From contig CAMXPV010000041.1 in NCBI GenBank assembly GCA_947245585.1, forward strand, positions 1 to 34,192: a stretch of DNA of 34,192 nt, given 5' to 3'. This document shows, piece after piece, positions 8,017 to 16,349 of the stretch; the first letter of the stretch is position 1, and each line of letters begins with the position of its first letter. The notes beneath the pieces were generated by a model. That model made no database searches and was not told where the DNA came from. It saw only the letters and a program-made list of their open reading frames with translations. This stretch comes from an uncultured Lachnospiraceae bacterium. Its GTDB lineage: Bacteria; Bacillota; Clostridia; Lachnospirales; Lachnospiraceae. Made by a program: the position numbers and the translations under genes.

Positions 8017-8508
8017 ATGAACATGATAGTGGCAGTGGACAATAACTGGGCGATCGGCTGTAAAAACAGCCTGCTTGTGCGGATCCCGGCGGATCATAAG
8101 AATTTCCGTCAGGAGACTACCGGCAAGGTGGTGGTGCTTGGCAGAAAGACGTTGGAGACCTTTCCACAGGGGATGCCGCTTGCCAACAGGACAAATATTA
8201 TCTTGTCTACGAATCCGGATTATCAGGTGAAGGATGCCATCGTGGTGCACAGCCGGGAGGAACTTGACGAGGAACTCAAAAAATATGATACGGAGAATGT
8301 CTATATCATCGGCGGGGAGAGCGTTTACCGCATGATGCTTCCGCAGTGCGATGTGGTGCATGTGACAAAGATTGACCACGAGTACGAGGCGGACGCTTAT
8401 TTTCCTGATCTGGACAAGGACGGGGAGTGGGAGATTACGGCCGAGAGCGAGGAGCAGACTTATTTTGATCTTCCCTATTATTTTCTGAAATATGAGAGAA
8501 AGAAGTAG
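8017..8508 (+). CDS. folA: Dihydrofolate reductase
   Basis: Reduces the dihydrofolate made by the neighbouring thymidylate synthase back to tetrahydrofolate with NADPH. The 163-residue length is typical. Visible features are the N-terminal IVAVDNNWAIGCKN, the substrate-binding acid in IPADHKNF (D26), the NADPH-binding VVLGRKTLETFP, and YIIGGESVYRMMLP with the conserved GG. The same frame is open further upstream into thyA, but the ATG at 8017 is preceded by a good AAGGAGA at 8003-8009 and begins right at the conserved N-terminus, so I chose it. It is cotranscribed with thyA. Confidence 0.95.
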   Translation: MNMIVAVDNNWAIGCKNSLLVRIPADHKNFRQETTGKVVVLGRKTLETFPQGMPLANRTNIILSTNPDYQVKDAIVVHSREELDEELKKYDTENVYIIGGESVYRMMLPQCDVVHVTKIDHEYEADAYFPDLDKDGEWEITAESEEQTYFDLPYYFLKYERKK

Positions 8509-8588
8509 AAGCGTGTGAAAGTGGCGCGTATGGGAACGCGTGTGGGGAAGTATAAAGGCAGGAACATATATAAGGAAGGTATGCAGGC

Positions 8589-10550
8589 ATGAGTCAGGAC
8601 ATGAAAAAAAGTGCAGAAAATAAGGGGACAGAGCTTTCTTTGACGAAGGAAGAGCTGCAGCAGAAAAATGATGAGCTGCAGGCGGCAAGGGATGCTGTGG
8701 AAAAAGCGGAAAATGCAAGGGATATTTTTCTTGCGAATATGTCCCATGAGCTGAGAACGCCGATCAATACGATTCTTGGACTGAATGAACTGATTCTGAG
8801 GGAGAGTCAGGAGGAGGCGGTCAAGGAGTACGCGCGCGACATCAGGCAGGCGGGAAACATTCTGCTTGCCCTCGTCAGCGATATTCTGGACTTTTCCAAG
8901 CTGGAAGCGGATAAGATGGAGCTGACGGAGGGGATCTATGATGTCAGTTCCCTGTTAAATGATTTGATCAACAGTATTTCGGTACAACAGCGCAGAAAAA
9001 AGTTGGATTTGGCTTTGGAGATTGCCGAGGATGTGCCTTACAAGCTTTTTGGGGACGAGATCCATATCAGGCAGATCATAGGAAATCTCTTGTCCAATGC
9101 GGTGCGCTACACGGAAAAAGGTAAAATTACGCTGCATCTGAGTTGGAAGGAAGTGTCGAAGGATGCCATTGAAATTTTCGTGATCGTGAAAGACACGGGA
9201 ATCGGCATCAAGGATGAGGATATTCCGAAACTCTTTAAGGCGTTCCAACGGATGGATTCCACGGTCCGCAGCAAGGACGACAGGACAGGTCTTGGACTCG
9301 CCATCACCCAACGCCTGATCGAGATGATGGGCGGCAAATTGGAAGTGCAGAGTGTCTACGGGAAAGGTTCCGCTTTCTCCTTCAAAATTATTCAGAAAGT
9401 GGTGGACAGGGAGCCTCTCGGGGACTTTGAAAAGCAGTACCGGGAGAGCCTGCGCAGCATAGAGGATTATCACGAGAAGTTTATCGCGCCCATGGGGAGA
9501 ATCCTGATCGTGGATGATAACGCCATGAACCTGGCGGTGGCGCAGGGACTTTTGAAGGGTACAAGGCTGCAGATTGATGTGGCGGCCAGCGGTGAGGAAT
9601 GTCTGGAACTGATTAAGAGAAAGACCTATCACCTGATCTGCATGGATCATATGATGCCTGTGATGGACGGGGTGCAGACGTTACATGCCATTCGGGCGCT
9701 TGAGGGGAACCCTTCGAGAGACATTCCGGTGATTGCGCTGACGGCAAATGCGGTGGCGGGTGCGAGGGAACTCTATCTGAAAGAAGGATTTCAGGACTAT
9801 CTGACGAAACCCATCGACGCGGATAAATTTGAAAATATGTTGATTGAATATCTGCCGGACAATGTGGTGTATCTGACCAACAACAGGGAGGTCAGTGACG
9901 AGTTTGAACCCCAGAACGCGGAGGAGTTCGATATCAGAGAGAGCCAGCTTTATCTGATGGGCTTTAACCTGAGAAACGGCCTTCGGTATATGGGCGGGGA
10001 TAAGTCGCTCTACGGCAAGGTGCTTCATGATTTCCATTCCATTTTGCAGGAGAAGGAGACGGCGCTTAAGGACTTTTTGCAGAAGGGGGATATGCCCGGC
10101 TACACGATTATCGTGCACTCTCTGAAGGGAAATGCCAGAAGCGTGGGCGCAGACGATCTGGCTGACGAGGCCTTTGAGCTTGAGAAGATGGCGAAAGCGG
10201 GGCAGCTTGAGGATGTGACAGTGCGTTCCCCGATTCTGTTCAGTATGATGAAAAATATGAGAAACAGCCTCAGGGTTTATTTGGAGACGGAGGCGGCCGA
10301 GGAGGAGAAGGCGCAGTCGGGAGAACCGGAGATTTCGGAGAGAATCACGGAGGAGGACTGGGTCAGGGCTCTGCAGGAGTTGGCGGCCAGGTTGGACGAT
10401 TTTGACGGCGAGAGCGCGGCCGCAAAGCTGCGGGAGTTGAAACGCTATGAGAGGCCGGAAACGGATAAGAAGATGCTCAGGCTCTGTGAGAAGGCGATCA
10501 AGGATTATGCTTATGATATTGCCCTTGAGGTGGTCAATGCAGTGCTTTAA
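8589..10550 (+). CDS. Cytoplasmic hybrid histidine kinase (HisKA-HATPase-REC-HPt)
   Basis: A 653-residue phosphorelay protein with no membrane segment, signal peptide or recognisable sensor domain. Residues 15-48 are a coiled coil rich in Glu, Gln and Ala. HisKA follows with the H-box SHELRTPIN (H53), then HATPase with GNLLSNAVRYT, DTGIGIKDED and RTGLGLAI. A receiver domain begins at ILIVDDNAMN and has phospho-acceptor D353 in CMDHMMPVMDG. A C-terminal HPt domain has H510 in VHSLKGNARS. All relay residues are present, so it should pass phosphate His-Asp-His to an unlinked response regulator. Input may come through a partner via the coiled coil. It lies after the folA gene with an 80-nt gap and the ribosome binding site AAGGAAGG. 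Confidence 0.9.
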   Translation: MSQDMKKSAENKGTELSLTKEELQQKNDELQAARDAVEKAENARDIFLANMSHELRTPINTILGLNELILRESQEEAVKEYARDIRQAGNILLALVSDILDFSKLEADKMELTEGIYDVSSLLNDLINSISVQQRRKKLDLALEIAEDVPYKLFGDEIHIRQIIGNLLSNAVRYTEKGKITLHLSWKEVSKDAIEIFVIVKDTGIGIKDEDIPKLFKAFQRMDSTVRSKDDRTGLGLAITQRLIEMMGGKLEVQSVYGKGSAFSFKIIQKVVDREPLGDFEKQYRESLRSIEDYHEKFIAPMGRILIVDDNAMNLAVAQGLLKGTRLQIDVAASGEECLELIKRKTYHLICMDHMMPVMDGVQTLHAIRALEGNPSRDIPVIALTANAVAGARELYLKEGFQDYLTKPIDADKFENMLIEYLPDNVVYLTNNREVSDEFEPQNAEEFDIRESQLYLMGFNLRNGLRYMGGDKSLYGKVLHDFHSILQEKETALKDFLQKGDMPGYTIIVHSLKGNARSVGADDLADEAFELEKMAKAGQLEDVTVRSPILFSMMKNMRNSLRVYLETEAAEEEKAQSGEPEISERITEEDWVRALQELAARLDDFDGESAAAKLRELKRYERPETDKKMLRLCEKAIKDYAYDIALEVVNAVL

Positions 10551-10555
10551 CAGAC

Positions 10556-10586
10556 TTGACTTTTGAGGACAAAGGTATAATATAGA
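10556..10586 (+). promoter_or_regulatory. Probable promoter of ilvE
   Basis: A perfect TATAAT at 10576-10581 follows TTGACT at 10556-10561. The spacer is only 14 nt; the overlapping AATATA (10579-10584) would give 17. The ribosome binding site GGGAGGAG lies just before the start. Confidence 0.55.
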
Positions 10587-10619
10587 TAAAAAAGCGGTAA
10601 GAGGGAGGAGTGGCACATT

Positions 10620-11645
10620 ATGGAAAAGAAAAATTTGGATTGGGCCAATATCGGTTTTGGCTATCATGAGACGGACAAGCGTTTTGTGGCGAATTATAAG
10701 AATGGCGCATGGGATGCCGGAGAGCTGACCACCGATGCCAATATCACGATGAACGAGTGCGCAGGTGTCTTACAGTATGCGCAGACTTGTTTCGAGGGGA
10801 TGAAAGCTTACACCACGGAGGACGGACATATCGTGACATTCCGCCCTGACCTGAACGCGCAGCGTATGGAGGATTCCTGCAAAAGACTGGAGATGCCGGT
10901 CTTCCCCAAGGAGCGTTTTATACAGGCGGTGACTGAGGTGGTGGCGGCCAATGAGGCTTATGTGCCGCCCTATGGTTCCGGTGCAACGCTTTACATCAGA
11001 CCCTACATGTTCGGTATCTCTCCGGTTATCGGCGTAAAGCCTGCAGACGATTACCAGTTCCGGATTTTTACCACGCCGGTTGGCCCTTATTTTAAGGGCG
11101 GTGCGAAGCCGATCACGATTAAGGTGAGTGATTTCGACCGGGCGGCGCCGCACGGCACAGGACATATCAAGGCGGGATTAAACTATGCGATGAGCCTGCA
11201 TGCGATTGTTACGGCCCACGAGGAAGGGTACGATGAAAATATGTATCTGGATGCGGGCAGTAGGACGCATGTGGAGGAGACGGGCGGTGCGAACTTCCTG
11301 TTTGTGACGAAGGATAATAAGGTGGTGACCCCTAAGTCCGACAGCATTTTGCCCTCCATTACCAGACGTTCCCTGATGACGGTTGCAAAGGATTATCTGG
11401 GACTTGAGGTGGAGGAGCGGCCGGTAACCCTTGAGGAAGTGAAGGATTTTGCGGAGTGCGGACTCTGCGGTACGGCGGCGGTGATCTCCCCGGTGGGCAA
11501 GATTGTGGACCATGGCAGAGAGATCGCGTTCCCTAGCGGGATGGACGAGATGGGGCCTGTCACGAAGAAGCTGTATGACACCCTCACGGGCATTCAGATG
11601 GGAAGAATGGAAGCGCCTGCGGGATGGATTCATGTAATTAAATAG
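10620..11645 (+). CDS. ilvE: Branched-chain amino acid aminotransferase
   Basis: A PLP enzyme that interconverts Val, Leu and Ile with their 2-oxo acids. The 341-residue length fits the longer class-IV aminotransferases. Visible motifs are QTCFEGMKAYTTEDG near residue 55, the two-arginine stretch LYIRPYMFG, GHIKAGLNYA with the presumed PLP-binding lysine, the signature LDAGSRTHVEETGGANFLFV, and the cofactor-phosphate region ILPSITRRS and CGTAAVISPVG. The start has a strong ribosome binding site and its own promoter. A terminator-like hairpin follows, so it is probably monocistronic. No T-box leader is visible upstream. Confidence 0.95.
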   Translation: MEKKNLDWANIGFGYHETDKRFVANYKNGAWDAGELTTDANITMNECAGVLQYAQTCFEGMKAYTTEDGHIVTFRPDLNAQRMEDSCKRLEMPVFPKERFIQAVTEVVAANEAYVPPYGSGATLYIRPYMFGISPVIGVKPADDYQFRIFTTPVGPYFKGGAKPITIKVSDFDRAAPHGTGHIKAGLNYAMSLHAIVTAHEEGYDENMYLDAGSRTHVEETGGANFLFVTKDNKVVTPKSDSILPSITRRSLMTVAKDYLGLEVEERPVTLEEVKDFAECGLCGTAAVISPVGKIVDHGREIAFPSGMDEMGPVTKKLYDTLTGIQMGRMEAPAGWIHVIK

Positions 11646-11694
11646 TTACGACCGCGTAGTCTTTCGGAGACGAGGGGTGCGGAGACATAAAACG

Positions 11695-11745
11695 GAAGAG
11701 GGATTGGGTTGCGGTGTTTCGGACACACAATTTAATCCCCTTTTA
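11695..11745 (+). terminator. Probable terminator of ilvE
   Basis: GGGATT (11700-11705) pairs with AATCCC (11734-11739), and an inner GTGT-TTCG-GACAC hairpin lies within the loop. TTTT follows. It is imperfect but well placed between ilvE and the PHP gene. Confidence 0.55.
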
Positions 11746-11793
11746 TATGATGAAAGTACAAACTTAAAATGTTGCGGAGGAGAACAGGCAGCT

Positions 11794-12552
11794 ATGTATG
11801 ATAACGTTAGAAAAGAATATCCTTATTTATATGAGACTCATCTTCATACCTCTCAGGGGAGCGCCTGCGCCCACAATACCGGGGTGCAGATGGCAAGAGC
11901 CTGTAAAGAATACGGTTATACGGGAATGTTTGTGACGGAACATAACTGGACGGGAAATACGGCTGTGGATAGAAACCTTCCATGGGAAGAATGGGTGGAT
12001 CAGTTTTTGCTCGGATATGAAGGGGCAAAGGCCGAGGGGGAGAAGATTGGCCTCGACGTGTTTTTCGGTTATGAGTCCGGCTATCAGGGCACGGAATTTC
12101 TGATTTACGGCGTGGACAGGGAATGGCTCAAGCGGACCAGAGCGATCGAGGAAGCCACGGTGGAAGAGCAGTATAAGTTGGTGCACGGGGCGGGCGGTAT
12201 GGTGATTCACGCCCATCCTTTCAGGCAGGCGCCCTATATTCCCAGGACACGCCTTTATCCTGAGTGGGTAGACGGGGTGGAGGGGATCAATGCCGCCCAC
12301 GAAAATCCGAAGAGTATCGAGCACTATCACCCGGATTATGATGAGAAGGCGCTGGCATATGCCAAGGAGCACGGGCTGCACGTGACGGCCGGGTCGGATA
12401 TCCATGTGGCGGATCTGTTCGGCGGCGGCATGGCTTTTAAAAGGAGACTGCGGTCTGAGGAAGATTATGTGCAGGCAGTTCTGGGCGGAGAAGACTATGT
12501 GATGACGGACGGAGTAGATTGGTATGACAAACAGGGACGGCGGATTGAGTAG
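11794..12552 (+). CDS. PHP-domain metal-dependent phosphoesterase
   Basis: A 252-residue protein of the polymerase-and-histidinol-phosphatase (PHP) superfamily, which hydrolyses phosphoesters with a cluster of metals bound by His and Asp. Visible motifs in order are ETHLHTS (H16, H18), TEHNW, GYESGYQG, VIHAHPFRQ, and near the end GSDIHVADLFGGG, which together give the expected metal ligands. There is no signal peptide. The frame is open upstream to 11677, but the ATG at 11794 has the ribosome binding site GGAGGAG and starts just before the first metal motif. The substrate is unknown; single-domain bacterial PHP proteins include nucleotide and histidinol phosphatases. Its end overlaps the next gene by 29 nt. 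Confidence 0.85.
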   Translation: MYDNVRKEYPYLYETHLHTSQGSACAHNTGVQMARACKEYGYTGMFVTEHNWTGNTAVDRNLPWEEWVDQFLLGYEGAKAEGEKIGLDVFFGYESGYQGTEFLIYGVDREWLKRTRAIEEATVEEQYKLVHGAGGMVIHAHPFRQAPYIPRTRLYPEWVDGVEGINAAHENPKSIEHYHPDYDEKALAYAKEHGLHVTAGSDIHVADLFGGGMAFKRRLRSEEDYVQAVLGGEDYVMTDGVDWYDKQGRRIE

Positions 12553-13651
12553 CAGTTTGGGAAACGGCCTAAAACGGAACAAAACCGGCAGAGGGAAATG
12601 GAAGAGAGCGGCGGCGGTGATACTGGCGGCATTGGTATTGACTGCGATGGTCAGCGGATGCGGAGACGGCGGTGATATTGGAACCAAGGTGGTTCTCACT
12701 ACGGGGTTTGACAAGGACGAGATTTTCCGGATTGAGACCAGTTCGTGCAGCCTGCCGGAACTGATGGTGTATCTGACGACCATTCAGAACCGTTATGAGA
12801 GCGTCTATGGCAGGGAGATATGGGAGACCAAGGCGGACGGCGTGACACTGGAGGAGAATGTCAAGAATATCGCTCTGGCGCAGATTGCCCAGATCAAAAC
12901 CATGAATTTGATGGCGGAAAGGTATGAGGTGGATCTGGACGACGAGGAGAAGGCGAAAGCGGAGAATGCTGCGCAAGTTTACTATGAATCTCTGGGGGAG
13001 CGGGAGATTGAGCTGATGGGGGTGAGCCAGAAAACCATCCGGTTACTCTATATGGAGTTGGCCCGGGCGGAGAAAATGTACCAGTACACAATCAAGGACA
13101 TTAACCCGGAGATCAGCGACGACGAAGCCCGCACGATCACGGTGCAGCACATTTTGATTAAGACTTATGCGTTGGACGGCACGGGCAGGAAAATTGAGTA
13201 TACGCAGGAGGCCAGGAAAGAGGCTTACGAGAGGGCCCGCGAGGCCCTTGCAGCGGCAAAGGAGGACGAGGATTTTGACGCTTTGATCCGCAGATACAGT
13301 GAGGATGACAAGGCCACGTACTCCTTTGGCAAAGGGGAGATGGACGAAGCCTTTGAGACAGCGGCTTTTAATCTGGGCACGGGAGAGATCAGCGATATTG
13401 TGGAGACGGAATTTGGCTATCACATCATCAAATGTATCAGCACCTTTGACAGAGAGGAGACGGACGCGAATAAGGTAAAAATTGTGGAACAGCGGCGGGA
13501 GGAGGCTTTTGGGCAGGAGTATGACGCCTATGTGAAGACTTTAACCAGAAACCTGAATGAAGAGTTGTGGAAGACAGTGAACTTTATTCACGATGAGAAT
13601 GTGAAGACGCAGAATTTCTTTGAGGTGTATGCAGAGTACTTTGGAAGTTAG
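12524..13651 (+). CDS. Parvulin-type peptidyl-prolyl isomerase lipoprotein (PrsA/SurA-like)
   Basis: A predicted membrane-anchored extracellular foldase that helps secreted proteins fold. The 375-residue protein has a basic N-terminus, a hydrophobic stretch (residues 29-41) and the lipobox VSGC with lipidated C46. A SurA-like helical region (about 65-190) follows, then a rotamase domain beginning TVQHILIKT, with RRYSEDD, FGKGEMDEAFETAAFNL and FGYHIIKC. The start at 12524 overlaps the PHP gene by 29 nt and gives a long pre-signal region. No later ATG precedes the hydrophobic segment, though a GTG/TTG start within the first 20 codons is possible. A CIRCE element lies 58 nt downstream. Confidence 0.85.
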   Translation: MTNRDGGLSSSLGNGLKRNKTGRGKWKRAAAVILAALVLTAMVSGCGDGGDIGTKVVLTTGFDKDEIFRIETSSCSLPELMVYLTTIQNRYESVYGREIWETKADGVTLEENVKNIALAQIAQIKTMNLMAERYEVDLDDEEKAKAENAAQVYYESLGEREIELMGVSQKTIRLLYMELARAEKMYQYTIKDINPEISDDEARTITVQHILIKTYALDGTGRKIEYTQEARKEAYERAREALAAAKEDEDFDALIRRYSEDDKATYSFGKGEMDEAFETAAFNLGTGEISDIVETEFGYHIIKCISTFDREETDANKVKIVEQRREEAFGQEYDAYVKTLTRNLNEELWKTVNFIHDENVKTQNFFEVYAEYFGS

Positions 13652-13709
13652 TTTACAAAAAGTTTATAATTGCCGAAACCCGCATAAAATCTGAATAAAC
13701 GCGGAATTA

Positions 13710-13736
13710 TTAGCACTCACCTTAAACGAGTGCTAA
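13710..13736 (+). promoter_or_regulatory. CIRCE operator (HrcA binding site)
   Basis: A perfect CIRCE: TTAGCACTC, 9-nt spacer ACCTTAAAC, GAGTGCTAA. CIRCE is the binding site of HrcA, the heat-shock repressor. It sits 7 nt upstream of the -35 box of the htpG promoter. Because T-rich sequence follows, the same palindrome may also help terminate the upstream foldase transcript. Confidence 0.95.
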
Positions 13737-13743
13737 TTTTTTC

Positions 13744-13772
13744 TTGACTTCTGAATTTGGGCGTATTACACT
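13744..13772 (+). promoter_or_regulatory. Promoter of htpG
   Basis: TTGACT (13744-13749) and TACACT (13767-13772) with a 17-nt spacer, about 70 nt upstream of the chosen htpG start and immediately downstream of CIRCE. Confidence 0.8.
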
Positions 13773-13841
13773 ATCCTCTAGGCAGTAAAATTCTGTAAAA
13801 ACAGGATTTTAGGAATGGAAAAGAGAAAGGAACGTGGTAAG

Positions 13842-15953
13842 ATGGCATCGAAACATGGCAATTTATCAATCAACAGCGACAATATTTTTCCGATTATCAA
13901 AAAGTGGCTGTATTCGGATCATGACATTTTTTTCAGGGAGTTGATTTCCAACGGCTGCGACGCGATCACGAAGCTGAAAAAATTGGACATGATGGGCGAG
14001 TATACGCTGCCGGACGGCTATCAGGCAAAGATCGAGGTGATTGTCAATCCGGAGGAGAAGACGTTAAAGTTTATTGATAACGGTATCGGTATGACGGCGG
14101 ACGAGGTGGAGGAATACATCAACCAGATCGCTTTTTCCGGTGCCACGGATTTCATTGAGAAATATAAGGACAAGGCCAACGAGGATCAGATTATCGGGCA
14201 TTTCGGTCTGGGCTTCTACTCAGCGTTTATGGTGGCGGACGAGGTGGAAATCGACACCCTGTCATGGCAGGCGGGCGCGCAGGCGGTACATTGGAGCTGT
14301 GACGGCGGCACGGAGTTTGACATGGAGGAGGGGACAAGGACGGCGGTCGGCACAGAGATCACCCTTCACATCAACGAGGACTGCCTGGAGTTTTGTAACG
14401 AGTATAAGGCGAAAGAAGTAATTAAAAAATACTGTTCTTTCATGCCCACGGAGATCTGGATCTCCAAGGCAAACACGACCGAGACACAGATCATTACGGC
14501 GGACGAGAAGCTGGATACGGACGAGGTTGTGGAGGAGATCAAGAAGGAGAAGGAGGAGGACGAGCAGAAGTTAAAGATAAAGAAGCGTCCGGAACTTCTC
14601 AACGAGACGCAGCCCTTGTGGGCAAAGCATCCCAATGAGTGCACCAGGGAGGAGTATCTGGAATTTTACCGCAAGGTATTTCAGGATTACAAGGAGCCTC
14701 TGTTCTGGATTCATCTGAACATGGATTATCCTTTTAATATGAAGGGAATTCTCTACTTCCCGAAGATCAACATGGAGTACGAGTCCATTGAGGGCACGAT
14801 CAAGCTGTACAACAATCAGGTGTTTATCGCGGACAACATCAAGGAAGTAATTCCGGAGTTTTTGATGCTCTTAAAGGGTGTGATCGACTGTCCCGACCTG
14901 CCGCTCAACGTTTCCAGAAGCGCGCTGCAAAATGACGGCTTTGTGAAGAAGATTAGCGAGTACATCACCAAGAAGGTGGCGGACAAACTGTCCGGTATGT
15001 GCAAGACCGAGAAGGAGGAGTACCAGAAATATTGGGATGATATCAGTCCCTTCATCAAGTTCGGCTGCTTGAAGGACGACAAGTTCTGCGAGAAGATGAC
15101 AGACTATATTCTCTTTAAAAATCTGGACGGCGAATATATGACCCTGCCCGAGTGCCTGGAGGTTAATAAGATTGATCCCGACGAGGTGCAGGAAGGCGAG
15201 ACGGCCACCGACGAGAACGGTGAGAAGGTGGAGGCCGAGGTCGTGGAGAAAGGCGGCGAGCAGGCGGAGACGGAAAAGGTTGACGGTGAGGTACTTGACG
15301 AGAACGGTGAGCCTGTGAGCGAGGATGACGAGGAGAAGAAGGAAAAGGTCATCTACTACGTGACCGACGAGAAGCAGCAGAGCCAGTACATCAATATGTT
15401 TAAGGCAGCCAAGATGGATGCTGTGGTGTTGACCCACAATATCGACCAGCCTTTTGTCTCCCAACTTGAAGCGAAGAACGAGGGCATTAAGTTCCAGAGA
15501 ATCGACGCTGACCTGACGGACGTTTTCAAGGCAAAGACCTCGAAGAAGGCCGAGAAGGAGATGGAGGAGCAGGCGGAAAGCATCGCCAAGCTGATGAAGA
15601 AAGTTCTCGGTAAAGACGGCATCAAGGTAAAGATCGAGAAGCTGAAAAACAAGAAGATTTCTTCCATGATTACGTTGGCCGAGGAGTCCCGCAGAATGCA
15701 GGATATGATGAAGATGTATTCTATGCCGGGTATGGATATGGGGGCATTTGGCAAGGAGGGTGAGACGCTGATCTTAAATGCCAACCATCCCCTTGTACAG
15801 TATGTGTTGGAGCATCAGGACGGCAGTAACGTAAAGATGATCTGCGAGCAGCTCTACGATCTGGCGCTGTTACAACAGGCACCGCTTGAGCCGGAGGCTA
15901 TGACCAAGTTTGTGGCGAGAAGCAATGAGATTATGATGCTGTTGACGAAGTAA
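13842..15953 (+). CDS. htpG: Molecular chaperone HtpG (Hsp90)
   Basis: A cytoplasmic ATP-driven chaperone of 703 residues from this start. The N-terminal GHKL ATPase domain shows FRELISNGCDAITKL, IDNGIGMTADEV and GHFGLGFYSAFMV. The middle domain has WIHLNMDYPFNMKGILYFP and the NVSRSALQ loop. The C-terminal domain ends NEIMMLLTK. I place the start at 13842 (MASKHGNLS), which has AAAGGA 10 nt upstream; the ATG 27 nt earlier has only AGGA directly abutting it. An acidic insertion (about residues 447-502, rich in Glu, Asp, Gly and Val) sits before KVIYYVTDEKQQ. The gene has its own promoter, a CIRCE operator and a terminator, so it forms a heat-shock transcript on its own. Confidence 0.95.
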   Translation: MASKHGNLSINSDNIFPIIKKWLYSDHDIFFRELISNGCDAITKLKKLDMMGEYTLPDGYQAKIEVIVNPEEKTLKFIDNGIGMTADEVEEYINQIAFSGATDFIEKYKDKANEDQIIGHFGLGFYSAFMVADEVEIDTLSWQAGAQAVHWSCDGGTEFDMEEGTRTAVGTEITLHINEDCLEFCNEYKAKEVIKKYCSFMPTEIWISKANTTETQIITADEKLDTDEVVEEIKKEKEEDEQKLKIKKRPELLNETQPLWAKHPNECTREEYLEFYRKVFQDYKEPLFWIHLNMDYPFNMKGILYFPKINMEYESIEGTIKLYNNQVFIADNIKEVIPEFLMLLKGVIDCPDLPLNVSRSALQNDGFVKKISEYITKKVADKLSGMCKTEKEEYQKYWDDISPFIKFGCLKDDKFCEKMTDYILFKNLDGEYMTLPECLEVNKIDPDEVQEGETATDENGEKVEAEVVEKGGEQAETEKVDGEVLDENGEPVSEDDEEKKEKVIYYVTDEKQQSQYINMFKAAKMDAVVLTHNIDQPFVSQLEAKNEGIKFQRIDADLTDVFKAKTSKKAEKEMEEQAESIAKLMKKVLGKDGIKVKIEKLKNKKISSMITLAEESRRMQDMMKMYSMPGMDMGAFGKEGETLILNANHPLVQYVLEHQDGSNVKMICEQLYDLALLQQAPLEPEAMTKFVARSNEIMMLLTK

Positions 15954-16000
15954 AATCTGTGGGCATTTATCAAACAGGCATATTTGAATAACGGAACCAA

Positions 16001-16050
16001 AAGGCGACAACTCGTTATTGAATAGGGAAACGAGGGGTCGTCTTTGTTTA
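16001..16050 (+). terminator. Terminator of htpG
   Basis: AAGGCGAC-AA-CTCGTT pairs with AACGAG-GG-GTCGTCTT (14 bp with a 2x2 internal loop and one G-U), followed by TGTTTA. The T-run is modest. Confidence 0.75.
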
Positions 16051-16159
16051 TGCACAGTATGGTTTACTTTTTTGATGAAACGTCTTCCGCTGTAAGATAG
16101 AAAAGGTGAAGGAAATATTAAAAAAACGAAAAACCGTCAATAAAAACATGAAAATCGTA
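16051..16159. other. Intergenic stretch before the Rpn gene promoter
   Basis: About 110 nt of AT-rich sequence between the htpG terminator and the next promoter. I see no gene, repeat or structured element in it. Confidence 0.6.
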
Positions 16160-16188
16160 TTGACATCCCGAGGTGCACCAGTTAGAAT
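16160..16188 (+). promoter_or_regulatory. Promoter of the Rpn-nuclease gene
   Basis: A consensus TTGACA (16160-16165) and TAGAAT (16183-16188) with a 17-nt spacer. The resulting 5' leader of about 150 nt contains a GACAG-CTT-CTGTC hairpin and a longer-range pairing between GGCAGGA (near 16279) and TCCTGCC (near 16324). Confidence 0.8.
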
Positions 16189-16349
16189 AAAATCATCAAA
16201 GGAATTCTAACAGGTGTGCGTTCTGCACATTCAAGACAGCTTCTGTCGGATTTTCTCTTTGAAACATAATAGAAAACGGCAGGAGAACAGAGACGAGGGC
16301 ACGGCTTGTTGCGGCATATCGTATCCTGCCACAGTAAGGAGGATAACAT

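Noticed and set aside
9681..10667. Long antisense open frame (about 330 codons) opposite the hybrid kinase, with similar ones opposite the beta-CASP and PHP genes
   Set aside because: They mirror well-supported genes, have no ribosome binding sites or recognisable domains, and arise from GC-rich third positions.
13815..13841. Earlier ATG for htpG, nine codons upstream
   Set aside because: AGGA abuts the codon directly; the ATG at 13842 has proper spacing and gives the usual HtpG beginning MASKHGNLS.
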